Shown here one piece after another: positions 1-7,398 of a DNA stretch of 12,545 nucleotides; the first letter of the stretch is position 1, and every line of letters starts with the position of its first letter. The DNA comes from Verrucomicrobiia bacterium (GTDB taxonomy: Bacteria; Verrucomicrobiota; Verrucomicrobiia; Opitutales; Opitutaceae), in NCBI GenBank assembly GCA_030424825.1, contig JAUHWE010000062.1, forward strand, positions 1 to 12,545, written 5' to 3'. Both the position numbers and the translations under genes were made by a program. A model generated the notes under the pieces. It worked only from the letters and a program-made list of their open reading frames with translations, did not search any database and had not been told where the DNA came from.

Positions 1-2
1 AG

Positions 3-737
3 AAAGATACACGGAATTTGCTGAAGTATTTAAATACGCGCCATGCCTCCTTGCGTCCTGAGGAAACGGAGCTACAAGCTCGAATGGGGGCTTACGAGCT
101 GGCTGCGAAAATGCAGATGTCCGCTCCCGAGGTTAGCGACTTTAAAAGTGAGCCCGAGCACATTCATCAGCTCTATGGGACGGATTCGAAGAACGAATTG
201 AAAGCAGCTTATGCCCGGAACTGCCTCCTTTCCCGCCGATTGCTCGAGCGTGGCGTTCGCTACGTCAATTTGTATTGCGCCTCCCGGGCCAGTGGAGTGG
301 ATGGATTGCTGAACTGGGATGCCCACAAGACTCTCAAGGACGACTATCAGCGTCACCTGCCCGTGTTCGACCAACCGACGGCGGCTCTGTTGACGGACCT
401 CAAGCAGCGCGGGCTGATGGAGGACACGCTCGTTCTGTGGACGACTGAGTTTGGACGGATGCCTACGAGGCAAAACGGTACCGTCGGTCGCGACCATAAC
501 CCGGATGGGTTCACGCTCTGGATGATGGGCGGAGGGGTAAAGGGCGGAACCAGTTACGGGGCGACCGATGACTTTGGGCGGCGAGCGGAAGTGAACCCGA
601 CGACGATTTGGGAATTCTACTCGACCGTTCTGCATATCCTGGGCCTCGATTACAATCAGCTGTCATGGTATCACAACGGTCTCGATCGGCGCCTTACGGA
701 TGTGCATGGACATGTGATTAAGGATGTTTTGGCGTGA
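3..737 (+). CDS. DUF1501 family protein, C-terminal part (5' end outside window)
   Basis: The reading frame is open from the left edge (first full codon at 3), so only the C-terminal ~244 residues are present; family members are usually 400-480 aa with a Tat-type N-terminal signal, which would lie outside. The family is a secreted, alkaline-phosphatase/sulfatase-fold group common in Planctomycetota and Verrucomicrobiota; its biochemical role is not established. Counting from the TTG at 18, recognisable family blocks are NWDAH (99-103), EFGRMP (144-149), GRDHNPDGF (157-165), GGGVKGG (171-177) and the terminal TDVHGHV (227-233). The acidic and His residues in these blocks are the likely metal ligands by analogy with the fold. 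In PVC genomes DUF1501 genes often follow a DUF1549/DUF1553 cytochrome-type partner, which would be just outside to the left. The stop is TGA at 735-737. The family call is firm; the substrate is unknown. Confidence 0.93.
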   Translation, partial: KDTRNLLKYLNTRHASLRPEETELQARMGAYELAAKMQMSAPEVSDFKSEPEHIHQLYGTDSKNELKAAYARNCLLSRRLLERGVRYVNLYCASRASGVDGLLNWDAHKTLKDDYQRHLPVFDQPTAALLTDLKQRGLMEDTLVLWTTEFGRMPTRQNGTVGRDHNPDGFTLWMMGGGVKGGTSYGATDDFGRRAEVNPTTIWEFYSTVLHILGLDYNQLSWYHNGLDRRLTDVHGHVIKDVLA

Positions 738-810
738 TTTGCGGGAACCTAGTGCGGTCAATCAAAACTTAGGTATTGATCAGTCTTTTTGGAAATTTGT
801 ATTACCCATC

Positions 811-871
811 GTAGGAGCGGCTTTGTGCCGCGATAAAAGAAGGAGCAATCGCGGGGTAAAACTGCTCCTGC
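811..871. repeat. Imperfect REP-like palindrome (GTAGGAGCGGC type)
   Basis: The left arm at 811-834 begins GTAGGAGCGGC and ends GCCGCGAT. The right arm at 848-871 begins ATCGCGG and ends GCTCCTGC. Aligned as inverted repeats, 18 of 24 positions match, with a 13-nt spacer. It sits in the 156-bp gap between the DUF1501 stop and the lipoprotein start. It resembles dispersed extragenic palindromes that carry a GTAGGAGCGGC arm end. The transcript could fold into a hairpin there, so it may also act as a 3' end for the DUF1501 message, although no T-tract follows. The arms have diverged, which suggests an old copy. Confidence 0.6.
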
Positions 872-893
872 AATAAAACCGTTTAACTTTTTG

Positions 894-2093
894 ATGAAAA
901 ACGTATTCCTAGTCTCACTGACCTTGGCTTCTATGTCTATCCTGTGTGGATGCTACAGCACTTCAGAAACTTTGAGTGAAGCGGACTATGGATCGAACGC
1001 CGCAAATTTCGAAAAGGATACCGTTGCGAAATCATCGGCTCCGTCGTCGACTTACGTTTTCGGTTGGGGAAGTCTCCCTGCTGAACTGGCTAGGCCACGA
1101 GGGGGGACGACACAAGGAACCCCCGTAGAACTCGCACCCGCTAGAATGCTGCCTCTGGCAGAGATTGCGGCTGCTTCGAGTTCTTTCGAAAAAGATCGGG
1201 CAGCGATATTGTCATTGGTAGGTGACTACAGGACCAGTTTTCACTTCATGGAATCGTTGGGCTTTTATCCAGAGCACGTACCCACGCGACCCTATCACTC
1301 CTGGACTACGGAGGAGGTTCGGGTATTGGAGGACCGTGGAGATTTCATTAGTTTGCAGCACACCCTAGTCATGCACTTCGAGATGGAAGATGGCACCGTT
1401 ATGGAGCCTATGGTGATGAAGCATTGGAGACAAGATTGGACATACGAAGATACGGATCTCCACACGTTTAGAGGAAACGCAACGTGGGTCCGTGAGCGTC
1501 GAGAGCCTGAATCCGTATCGGGTGGGTGGTCGCAATCGGTTTGGCAGGTAGACGACTCTCCTCGTTACGAAGCTATAGGGCGCTGGACGCACGATGGGAA
1601 TCGGTCGATTTGGACGGGCGAAAATTCATGGAGACCCCTGCCGCGACGCGAATATTCGGTTCGTGACGACTATGATGTGATGGAAGGCTTTCATCGTATC
1701 GTCATTGTACCGACGGGCTGGGTTCATGAGCAGAACAACTGGAAGCGAGTCGCTGGCGATGCTTCGATAGTACCGGAATATCGGGGTCACGAATTAGGAA
1801 TCGACCGGTACGAACGTATTGTGAGTCCGAGTCTTGATCGTTCGGATAGCTATTGGGAGAAAACCGGTGCCTATTGGGGCGAGGTTCGGGAAGCGTGGAA
1901 GGATGTGTATGAGAATCGGGATCACTTTTCAATGAGAAGCAAAGTGGAGGGTCGCAGCCAGTTCGAGTACCATTTTGAATACGCGGCGAGACTGAAAGCA
2001 GGCGAGATCTACGATCCTGCCAAAGGGGCAGCGTTTGCCCGGGAAACGATAGAATCCTTTCTCACGGATTCGAAAGGGAAGGCTCGTTATTAG
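894..2093 (+). CDS. DUF6607 family putative lipoprotein
   Basis: 399 aa. An in-frame TTG lies directly before the ATG at 894, but the ATG is the natural start: it is followed by Lys-Asn and a hydrophobic stretch (residues 4-17). No clear Shine-Dalgarno sequence is visible. The N-terminus ends in L-C-G-C, so Cys20 is a plausible lipidation site, although Cys at position -2 is unusual for a lipobox. Residues ~20-100 look like a low-complexity linker. Residues ~100-365 match the DUF6607 pattern: KHWRQDW (176-182), VDDSPRYE (219-226), PLPRREY (248-254), GWVHEQNN (275-282) and a C-terminal YWGEVREAW (327-335). The family has no known function that I can name; many invariant Trp, Arg and Asp residues suggest a ligand-binding beta barrel. 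The flanking genes are separated by 150-bp gaps, so it is probably its own transcription unit. Confidence 0.85.
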   Translation: MKNVFLVSLTLASMSILCGCYSTSETLSEADYGSNAANFEKDTVAKSSAPSSTYVFGWGSLPAELARPRGGTTQGTPVELAPARMLPLAEIAAASSSFEKDRAAILSLVGDYRTSFHFMESLGFYPEHVPTRPYHSWTTEEVRVLEDRGDFISLQHTLVMHFEMEDGTVMEPMVMKHWRQDWTYEDTDLHTFRGNATWVRERREPESVSGGWSQSVWQVDDSPRYEAIGRWTHDGNRSIWTGENSWRPLPRREYSVRDDYDVMEGFHRIVIVPTGWVHEQNNWKRVAGDASIVPEYRGHELGIDRYERIVSPSLDRSDSYWEKTGAYWGEVREAWKDVYENRDHFSMRSKVEGRSQFEYHFEYAARLKAGEIYDPAKGAAFARETIESFLTDSKGKARY

Positions 2094-2246
2094 TTCGATT
2101 TTCGATCCCAAGAGTCCTTTTTTACGACGATGCAGGAAATACTTCCATGTGAATTGTTTTACCGATTGCCAATGAGGCGACTTCAACGGATCGTCCCAAT
2201 TGCAATTCCCACACCGAATTAGTCTGTCTAGAAATACAAAAATGTG

Positions 2247-4442
2247 ATGAACCGAGCTATTTTTTACCTTAGCCTAGCCCTTTCGTTTTCGCCCTGCCTT
2301 TGGAGTGCAGACAAACCGAATATCGTCTTCTTCTTTGCGGACGATCAAACGACCGACACTTTGGGTTGCTACGGGAACGACGTTATTCAAACCCCGAATA
2401 TTGACTCACTCGCCGCGCAAGGAACGCTGTTCCGCAACGCGTTTGTGAGCCAATCGATCTGCTGGGTAAGCCGCACGACGATTCTAACGGGATTGACCGG
2501 TCGCAGTTACGGGGAACCCGGAAATCCTGAATTAGCGCGAGCCAGCGCAGTTGAAACCTTGGTATCCGATATTCTTCGTGAAAAGGGCTATCGCACGGGA
2601 TACTTTGGCAAGTGGCACGCGAAAATGCCGGAGGGTTACAAGCCCGAGGATCATTTCGATGAGATGGAGATCATTTTTCGGAATCCATTCTACAAGAAAA
2701 TGCCTGATGGAAGCCTCCGGCACGAAACGGAAGTAATCGTCGACCGCGGCATCGATTTTATCAAACGCCAGCCGAAAGACCAGCCGTTCGCTCTGAACAT
2801 GTGGTTCAGTGCCGCCCATGCGGAAGACAGCGATCGTCGCCCTGGCATCGGGCAGTTTCCCTGGCCGCGCGCAATGGACGGAATGTATGAAGATGTTGAA
2901 TTCAAAGCGCCTCGTTTGAGCGATCCGGCCATCTTTGAGGGGCAACCCGATTTTCTCAAAACAACGATAAATCGTGAGCGCTATTTCTGGAGATGGAATA
3001 CTCCAGAAAAATACGAAGTGAACATGCGAGCCTACTACCGAATGATCAGCGGAATTGATGGGGCGCTAGGGCGCTTTATGAAAGCGCTCGAAGAAGCAGG
3101 ATTAGCAGACAATACGATCATCGTGTATTCGGCGGACAATGGTTATCATATGGGGAATCGAGGGTTTGCAGGTAAATGGTCCCACTACGAGGAATCGTTG
3201 CGCGTTCCGTTGATCATCTTCGATCCCCGCGTATCCAAAAAACAGAAGGGCCAGGTCACCGATGCCCTGGCTCTTAATCTGGATCTTCCTTCTACTTTTC
3301 TTGATTGGGCGGGGGCCGAGATTCCTGATCGGTATCAGGGAAGGAGCCTAGAACCGGTCGTTGCCAAGGGGAAGCCCAATGATTGGCGCAAGGAGACGTT
3401 TCATGAGCACTTCGCCGTAAGGCAACGGATTCCCGCCTTTGAAGGAATTCGAAACGAGCAGTTCAAGTACGTTCGATATTTTGATCACGGTAATTATGAG
3501 TTTCTTCATGATTTGAGGAACGATCCCGACGAACTCGTCAATCTGGCAGATAATCCGGAATACTCGAGTACGCTTCGTGCGATGCGAGAGCGGACGGATA
3601 GGCGTGTGAAGGAGTTGGGAGGTCCGCTCGTAGCGCCGTCGCAGGAGTTCTCCCATTCAACCGTTCCCTATCCCTACGCGGCTGCAGAAGTAACCATTAG
3701 GCCTGGGAAAGATGGCTACCAGAATCTTCTCGAAGGGTCTCTCGGTAGAAACTGGACGGGCAATATGGACTATTGGTCCTTGAATGATGGTATCCTTAAA
3801 GGAACGACAGATGGAACCCTAAAGGCAAATAGCTTCCTTAGCTGGAAGGGAGCGACGATTCGGAACTTTGATTTGAAAGTTAAAGTAAGGGTAAGTGAGG
3901 GTGGAAACAGCGGCATTCAATATCGCGGGCAATCGCGTCCCGAATTTGGATTGGATGTAGTATCCGGATACCAATGCGATGTCGTTGCCAATATCTCTAA
4001 ATACAACGGAATGCTTTATGAGGAAAGGGGGCGTCGAATCCTTTCCCATACGGGCGAGAAGGTGATTATAGACGAAAAGGGGCAACCGTGGGTCACGGAA
4101 ATGATGCCCGTGAAGGAGTTCGCTCCCAATGAGTGGCACGAATACCGTGTACGTGTTGTAGGTAATCACCATCAACATTGGATTGATGGCCACAAGACGG
4201 CGGATTTACTGGACTTCGATGCAAAGGGACGCGCCCTGGATGGGGTCCTTGCAGTGCAAGTACATGTGGGTCCCGCGATGTCGATAGAGTACAAGGATTT
4301 CAAGATTAAGCATTTACCTGACAATCTGCCTTTGCAGACAGTCGAGAATCATCCCATTCCTGCGACCGCCTATGGTGTTCGACCGCAAGGCAAGTTACCT
4401 CCCGACTGGAAAGCTCCTGTCTATGGAGAGCTCAATCGATAA
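2247..4442 (+). CDS. Secreted sulfatase fused to DUF1080 (3-keto-disaccharide hydrolase-like) domain
   Basis: 731 aa from ATG 2247; a GTG codon just upstream (2244) would add one residue. Residues below are counted from that GTG. Signal peptide is ~1-22, ending SA before DKPNIVFFFADDQ. Residues 25-460 form a type I (S1 family) sulfatase: metal ligands D33/D34, the catalytic motif C73-W-V-S-R77, FGKWH (121-125), ADNG (297-300) and K311-W-S-H. In this family the Cys is converted to formylglycine and hydrolyses sulfate esters. Here the usual Pro/Ala of C-x-P/A-x-R is Val. Residues ~500-690 are a DUF1080 jelly-roll domain (GNSGIQYRGQ at 554-563, NEWHEYRVRV at 629-638, ending VGPAMSIEYKDFKIK), a family linked to hydrolysis of 3-keto-glycosides or to glycan binding. 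The fusion implies action on sulfated polysaccharide in the periplasm or outside the cell. The exact substrate cannot be read from sequence. The next gene starts 38 bp downstream on the same strand. Confidence 0.95.
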   Translation: MNRAIFYLSLALSFSPCLWSADKPNIVFFFADDQTTDTLGCYGNDVIQTPNIDSLAAQGTLFRNAFVSQSICWVSRTTILTGLTGRSYGEPGNPELARASAVETLVSDILREKGYRTGYFGKWHAKMPEGYKPEDHFDEMEIIFRNPFYKKMPDGSLRHETEVIVDRGIDFIKRQPKDQPFALNMWFSAAHAEDSDRRPGIGQFPWPRAMDGMYEDVEFKAPRLSDPAIFEGQPDFLKTTINRERYFWRWNTPEKYEVNMRAYYRMISGIDGALGRFMKALEEAGLADNTIIVYSADNGYHMGNRGFAGKWSHYEESLRVPLIIFDPRVSKKQKGQVTDALALNLDLPSTFLDWAGAEIPDRYQGRSLEPVVAKGKPNDWRKETFHEHFAVRQRIPAFEGIRNEQFKYVRYFDHGNYEFLHDLRNDPDELVNLADNPEYSSTLRAMRERTDRRVKELGGPLVAPSQEFSHSTVPYPYAAAEVTIRPGKDGYQNLLEGSLGRNWTGNMDYWSLNDGILKGTTDGTLKANSFLSWKGATIRNFDLKVKVRVSEGGNSGIQYRGQSRPEFGLDVVSGYQCDVVANISKYNGMLYEERGRRILSHTGEKVIIDEKGQPWVTEMMPVKEFAPNEWHEYRVRVVGNHHQHWIDGHKTADLLDFDAKGRALDGVLAVQVHVGPAMSIEYKDFKIKHLPDNLPLQTVENHPIPATAYGVRPQGKLPPDWKAPVYGELNR

Positions 4443-4480
4443 GTTGGAAGAATCCTAAATCGAAACAAACATCACGCATC

Positions 4481-5737
4481 ATGATCGCTCGTTATTGCCT
4501 ACCCCCGTTTGTCTTTTTAGGTATATTGATATTATCTTTTCCTGCCCGTGGAGAGCTTGTGGATTGGCCGAAGTACCGAGGGCCCACGGAGCAGGGGGTT
4601 TCGGAGGCGGTTAACGTTCCCGTAGAATGGTCGACTGAGGATAATGTTGTATGGAAAAGCGAAATACCGGGAAGAGGTTGGTCGTCCCCTTTGTTGATCG
4701 ATGGGAAGATTGTGCTGACAACGGCGATGGAGGAAACCGTCAACGACTTGCACGACCTGAAAGTTTTGCAATTGGATGCGGAAACAGGAGAGATACTTTG
4801 GATTAAGACCGTGTTGCAGGCAACGATCGCGGAAGGAGAGGATCGGCATCCCAAGAATACTCCAGCGATCGAGGGTGGTGTGATATACGCCCACTTTGGA
4901 CACATGGGAACGGTGGCTCTCGATTTCGATACGGGGAAAACCTTGTGGAAGCAGAAAATTTCCTATACTGCTAAGAATGGGGCAGGGGGATCACCGGTAG
5001 TGGTGGGTGACCTACTTGTATTTACAACAGACAGTTTGGAGGAACCTGTGATTACGGCTCTTTACAAAGATACGGGCAAGATTGCTTGGCGCACTACGAG
5101 GAGTCATCAGGTAAAAAACAATTTTTCGCACGGCACTCCTTTGGTAATTGAAAATCACGGGCGTACTGAAATCATAAGCCCTGGCAGTGGCATGGTGGGT
5201 GCCTATCGTCCGGATGATGGAAAAGAACTGTGGCTTGTACGCTACCCGATGGGTTTCTCGATGTCGACTCGCCCCATATTCGTCGATGGTGTGCTCTACA
5301 TGGGGACCGGTTTTTCGCGTCCCAGCTTCTATGCCATTCGAGTGGATGGAGCAACCGGTGACTTAACCGAAACGCACGTCAAGTGGATGTACCATAAAAG
5401 CATGCCAAAGACGCCCTCCCCAAATTTCGTCAATGGAAACGTGATTACACTTGAAGATGGAGGACGCCTGCAAAGTCTTGATCCCGAAACAGGTGAATTG
5501 CGCTGGATGGAGCCATTGCGAGGAAAATTCTCCGCATCACCTGTTCAAGTCGGTGACCTCTTGTACTGTGTTAGTGAAGAAGGACTCTGCTTGGTGATTC
5601 GTGTTCGTGATGATGGATGCGATATTATATCAGAGATCGAAATGGGAGAAGAGACCTTGGCCTCCCCAGCCATTGTCGACAATACGATTTATTTGCGTAC
5701 AAGACACCATTTGTGGAAAATCGCTAGGGACGCTTAA
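4481..5737 (+). CDS. Secreted PQQ-type beta-propeller protein (BamB-like repeats)
   Basis: 418 aa; ATG at 4481. Signal peptide is ~1-24 (hydrophobic 9-20, ending PARGE). The mature protein opens with WPKYRGP (29-35), the standard opening of PVC PQQ-binding-like repeat proteins. Blade signatures of the form D-x-x-TG-x-x-x-W recur at 98-107 (LDAETGEILW), 147-156 (LDFDTGKTLW), 194-203 (LYKDTGKIAW), 242-251 (YRPDDGKELW) and 333-342 (LDPETGELRW), so I expect a seven- or eight-bladed propeller. I see no dehydrogenase active site or cytochrome-binding motif, so this is more likely a binding or scaffold protein than a quinoprotein enzyme. BamB has the same fold but is about the same length with a lipobox, which is absent here. 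It lies 38 bp after the sulfatase on the same strand, so the two are probably co-transcribed and related in function, perhaps in extracellular glycan use. Confidence 0.9.
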   Translation: MIARYCLPPFVFLGILILSFPARGELVDWPKYRGPTEQGVSEAVNVPVEWSTEDNVVWKSEIPGRGWSSPLLIDGKIVLTTAMEETVNDLHDLKVLQLDAETGEILWIKTVLQATIAEGEDRHPKNTPAIEGGVIYAHFGHMGTVALDFDTGKTLWKQKISYTAKNGAGGSPVVVGDLLVFTTDSLEEPVITALYKDTGKIAWRTTRSHQVKNNFSHGTPLVIENHGRTEIISPGSGMVGAYRPDDGKELWLVRYPMGFSMSTRPIFVDGVLYMGTGFSRPSFYAIRVDGATGDLTETHVKWMYHKSMPKTPSPNFVNGNVITLEDGGRLQSLDPETGELRWMEPLRGKFSASPVQVGDLLYCVSEEGLCLVIRVRDDGCDIISEIEMGEETLASPAIVDNTIYLRTRHHLWKIARDA

Positions 5738-5824
5738 TTTTTTCTCTCGTCAACCTTGGGAAATCCATTTCATTGTATGGTCGTATTGCGAGACAGTAGA
5801 TCACAGTTGTTGTGATAAAATGAC

Positions 5825-5855
5825 TCGCTGAAAAACCCGGATCCGAGCGATTTTT
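5825..5855 (+). terminator. Weak candidate terminator
   Basis: TCGCT at 5825-5829 can pair with AGCGA at 5846-5850, followed directly by five T residues (5851-5855). The stem is only 5 bp with a 16-nt loop that itself contains the palindrome CGGATCCG. It lies ~90 bp after the propeller gene stop and before the DUF3016 pair, a sensible place for a transcript end, but the stem is short enough to be chance. Confidence 0.25.
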
Positions 5856-5948
5856 CGTTTGAGGTTCGAGAGGTTCGGATGTGCGAAGTTGGCATGTGAT
5901 TTGCTCGATTTCCCCTATTAATCATTGGTCTAAAATTCAAAAAAAAAG

Positions 5949-5955
5949 AAGGAGG
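5949..5955 (+). promoter_or_regulatory. Strong ribosome binding site deciding a GTG start
   Basis: AAGGAGG, a full Shine-Dalgarno core in an A-rich run, ends 5 nt before the GTG at 5961. It is the strongest RBS in the window and fixes that GTG as the start of the first DUF3016 gene. Confidence 0.85.
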
Positions 5956-5960
5956 ATTAA

Positions 5961-6476
5961 GTGAAAAAGGTATATTCAGTAGTGGCATGCTTGATTGGCC
6001 TAACTGCTTTATTGTCATTGGAAGCAGGCGAGGTGGAGAATGGACGTGTTCAGGTTAGATTTGGTTCGCCCGAATCTTACAGTGATCTCACAGGAGTATC
6101 CGAGAAGGATATAGAGTCATTGTTCGCGAGTATAGGAGATGCGTTTAATCGGTATTCAGAATGGACGCTCTCAAAGGACTACCGCATGGAGATAGTCGTG
6201 CAGGATATTGATTTGCCTGGGTGGATTGATTCGTCAGATATTGACCTGCCTAAAGAGCGCAAATTCATCGATATGTATCCCCCTAAAATTGAGTTCATCT
6301 ACAAGGTAAGCGACTCGAATGGAAAGGTTATATATGTTGGCTATAAAAGGTTAATAGAATACGAGTACTTGGATTACCTCATTTCGAAGGATCATCCCGA
6401 TGAGTATTATCAAAATTTGATTGCATGGTGGAGCCTTAAAGAACTGAGGAATATTGATTTTCTCGATGTTGCCTAA
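5961..6476 (+). CDS. Secreted DUF3016-family protein, paralogue 1
   Basis: 171 aa, GTG start fixed by the AAGGAGG 5 nt upstream. Signal peptide is ~1-22 (KK then hydrophobic 5-20, ending LEAG). The mature part fits the DUF3016 layout: VQVRFGSPESYSD (30-42), VVQDIDLPG (79-87), MYPPKIEFIYKV (105-116), then a helix-like tail with paired Trp (156-157). The family is small and exported, with unknown function; the alternating hydrophobic pattern suggests a beta sandwich. It matches the next gene in order and spacing of all three blocks, so the two arose by duplication. Compared with that gene it lacks the FERWRPG stretch after the DIDL block. By eye it is richer in A/T than the sulfatase block upstream. 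It is 16 bp upstream of its paralogue, and they probably share a transcript. Confidence 0.8.
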   Translation: MKKVYSVVACLIGLTALLSLEAGEVENGRVQVRFGSPESYSDLTGVSEKDIESLFASIGDAFNRYSEWTLSKDYRMEIVVQDIDLPGWIDSSDIDLPKERKFIDMYPPKIEFIYKVSDSNGKVIYVGYKRLIEYEYLDYLISKDHPDEYYQNLIAWWSLKELRNIDFLDVA

Positions 6477-6492
6477 TCGAAAGAGGGTCACA

Positions 6493-7044
6493 ATGAAAAC
6501 GGGAATTTTCGCTTACTTATTGGTTGTTGCGCTTCTTCCTTGTACCGATGCATCTGAGGGTGGTGCTGAGCGATTGCTGGGAGAAATTGAAGGTGTGCAG
6601 GTAGACTTTTCTGATCCATCGCGATTTCTCGACGTCGACTTGGAGGGTATGGATGCAGAAATAGGACGGCAGATCGTATTGGATAAGGTGCGTGATGTAT
6701 TCGTCGGCGAAGCGCAAAAATATCTGCCAGATGGATATCATCTAAAAGTGCAAGTTAGGGATATCGATTTAGCGGGAGGTTTCGAACGCTGGCGTCCTGG
6801 GCAGAATCATGTGAGAATAGACCGGGAGATCTATCCGCCGAGAATTGAGTTCGAATACAAGATTTTCGATGGATCGGGTCGATTGGCGACTTTCGGAGAA
6901 GAGTATATTTATAATCTTGCCTACCTGTCGGATCCGAATGGGGAAGAACTTCGCTCTCGAGAAGTGGCCTATGAGGTATCGAAGCTTATCCGAAATTGGA
7001 TGAAGGGAACACTCGCTCGGAAGGTAAATGAAATCGTTTCCTAG
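6493..7044 (+). CDS. Secreted DUF3016-family protein, paralogue 2
   Basis: 183 aa from ATG 6493. The frame stays open upstream to a TTG at 6454, but that would overlap the previous gene and put 13 residues in front of a normal signal peptide. AAGAGGG (6481-6487), 5 nt before the ATG, supports the shorter form. Signal peptide is ~1-20 (MKTG, hydrophobic 5-15, ending TDA). DUF3016 blocks: VQVDFSDPSRFLD (35-47), VRDIDLAGGFERWRPG (88-103), IYPPRIEFEYKI (113-124) and GEEYIYNLAYL (135-145), then an amphipathic tail with a Trp (169). This copy is closer to the typical family pattern than paralogue 1. The function is unknown. The gene ends the plus-strand block and faces the minus-strand heat-shock gene across a 354-bp gap. 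Confidence 0.85.
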   Translation: MKTGIFAYLLVVALLPCTDASEGGAERLLGEIEGVQVDFSDPSRFLDVDLEGMDAEIGRQIVLDKVRDVFVGEAQKYLPDGYHLKVQVRDIDLAGGFERWRPGQNHVRIDREIYPPRIEFEYKIFDGSGRLATFGEEYIYNLAYLSDPNGEELRSREVAYEVSKLIRNWMKGTLARKVNEIVS

Positions 7045-7076
7045 CAAGTAGCCAACCAATTTTATTCTCTTCGGGT

Positions 7077-7222
7077 AAATACCTCGAAGCTTGTCGCAGA
7101 CCCCGACTTGTCGGTGGCTTGGTTGCTGACATTGGTAGCGGGCGATCTCCGAGCGCCCATTGCGGTATCTATTGGGTGGGCGCTCGGAGATCGCCCGCTA
7201 CCTTAAAATACCTCGGGGCTTG
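7077..7222. repeat. Direct repeats flanking the inverted repeat
   Basis: AAATACCTCGAAGCTTG at 7077-7093 and AAATACCTCGGGGCTTG at 7206-7222 match at 15 of 17 positions and bracket the inverted repeat. This looks like a composite repeat unit, or one repeat family inserted within another. Confidence 0.6.
7134..7202. repeat. Perfect long inverted repeat (26-bp arms, 17-bp spacer)
   Basis: The left arm 7134-7159 starts GGTAGCGGGCGATCTCC and ends GAGCGCCCA. The right arm 7177-7202 is its exact reverse complement (26 of 26). The 17-nt spacer is 7160-7176. The arms are GC-rich, unlike the surrounding sequence, and would make a very stable RNA hairpin on either strand. Its place between two convergent gene ends is typical of extragenic palindromes and could shield both 3' ends or stop transcription, although no T-tract follows. 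It could also be a short non-autonomous element. Confidence 0.9.
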
Positions 7223-7398
7223 ACCCGGGGATGCTTTATTTATAGCTTAAATTTGTGGGATACGTCGCAGTGTGAATTGGATTCCATTTGCCTGATTATC
7301 CTCGGTATTCATATCGCTCATTCATCTTGTATCCGTAACTAGAGCATTTCTCTTTCGCATGAAAACTAAGATTCGGCGAGTCGCATTGGTATCGTTGA

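Larger units (their letters stand above)
7045..7398. other. Gene-free convergent intergenic region with repeats
   Basis: This 354-bp stretch lies between the stops of convergent genes. No ORF here has a coding look; the one that crosses it (7160-7342) runs through a repeat arm. It holds a perfect long inverted repeat (7134-7202), an AAATACCTCG..GCTTG direct repeat on each side of it, and a small palindrome CCGAC-tt-GTCGG at 7103-7114. Bases 7240-7398 show nothing I can name. Confidence 0.8.

Noticed and set aside
72..635. 187-codon minus-strand frame opposite the DUF1501 gene
   Set aside because: The plus strand carries clear DUF1501 motifs throughout, and the antisense translation matches nothing recognisable.
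2532..2945. Minus-strand frames within the sulfatase gene
   Set aside because: The sulfatase reading frame is continuous with all expected motifs, so these are shadows.
5800..5816. ATCACA/TGTGAT small inverted repeat, CRP-like in appearance
   Set aside because: The arms are 6 bp and the motif does not match a full CRP site. It lies 145 bp before the next gene, with no second site to support it.
7160..7342. 60-codon plus-strand frame in the convergent gap
   Set aside because: It begins inside the spacer and runs through one arm of the inverted repeat. There is no RBS and no protein-like composition.
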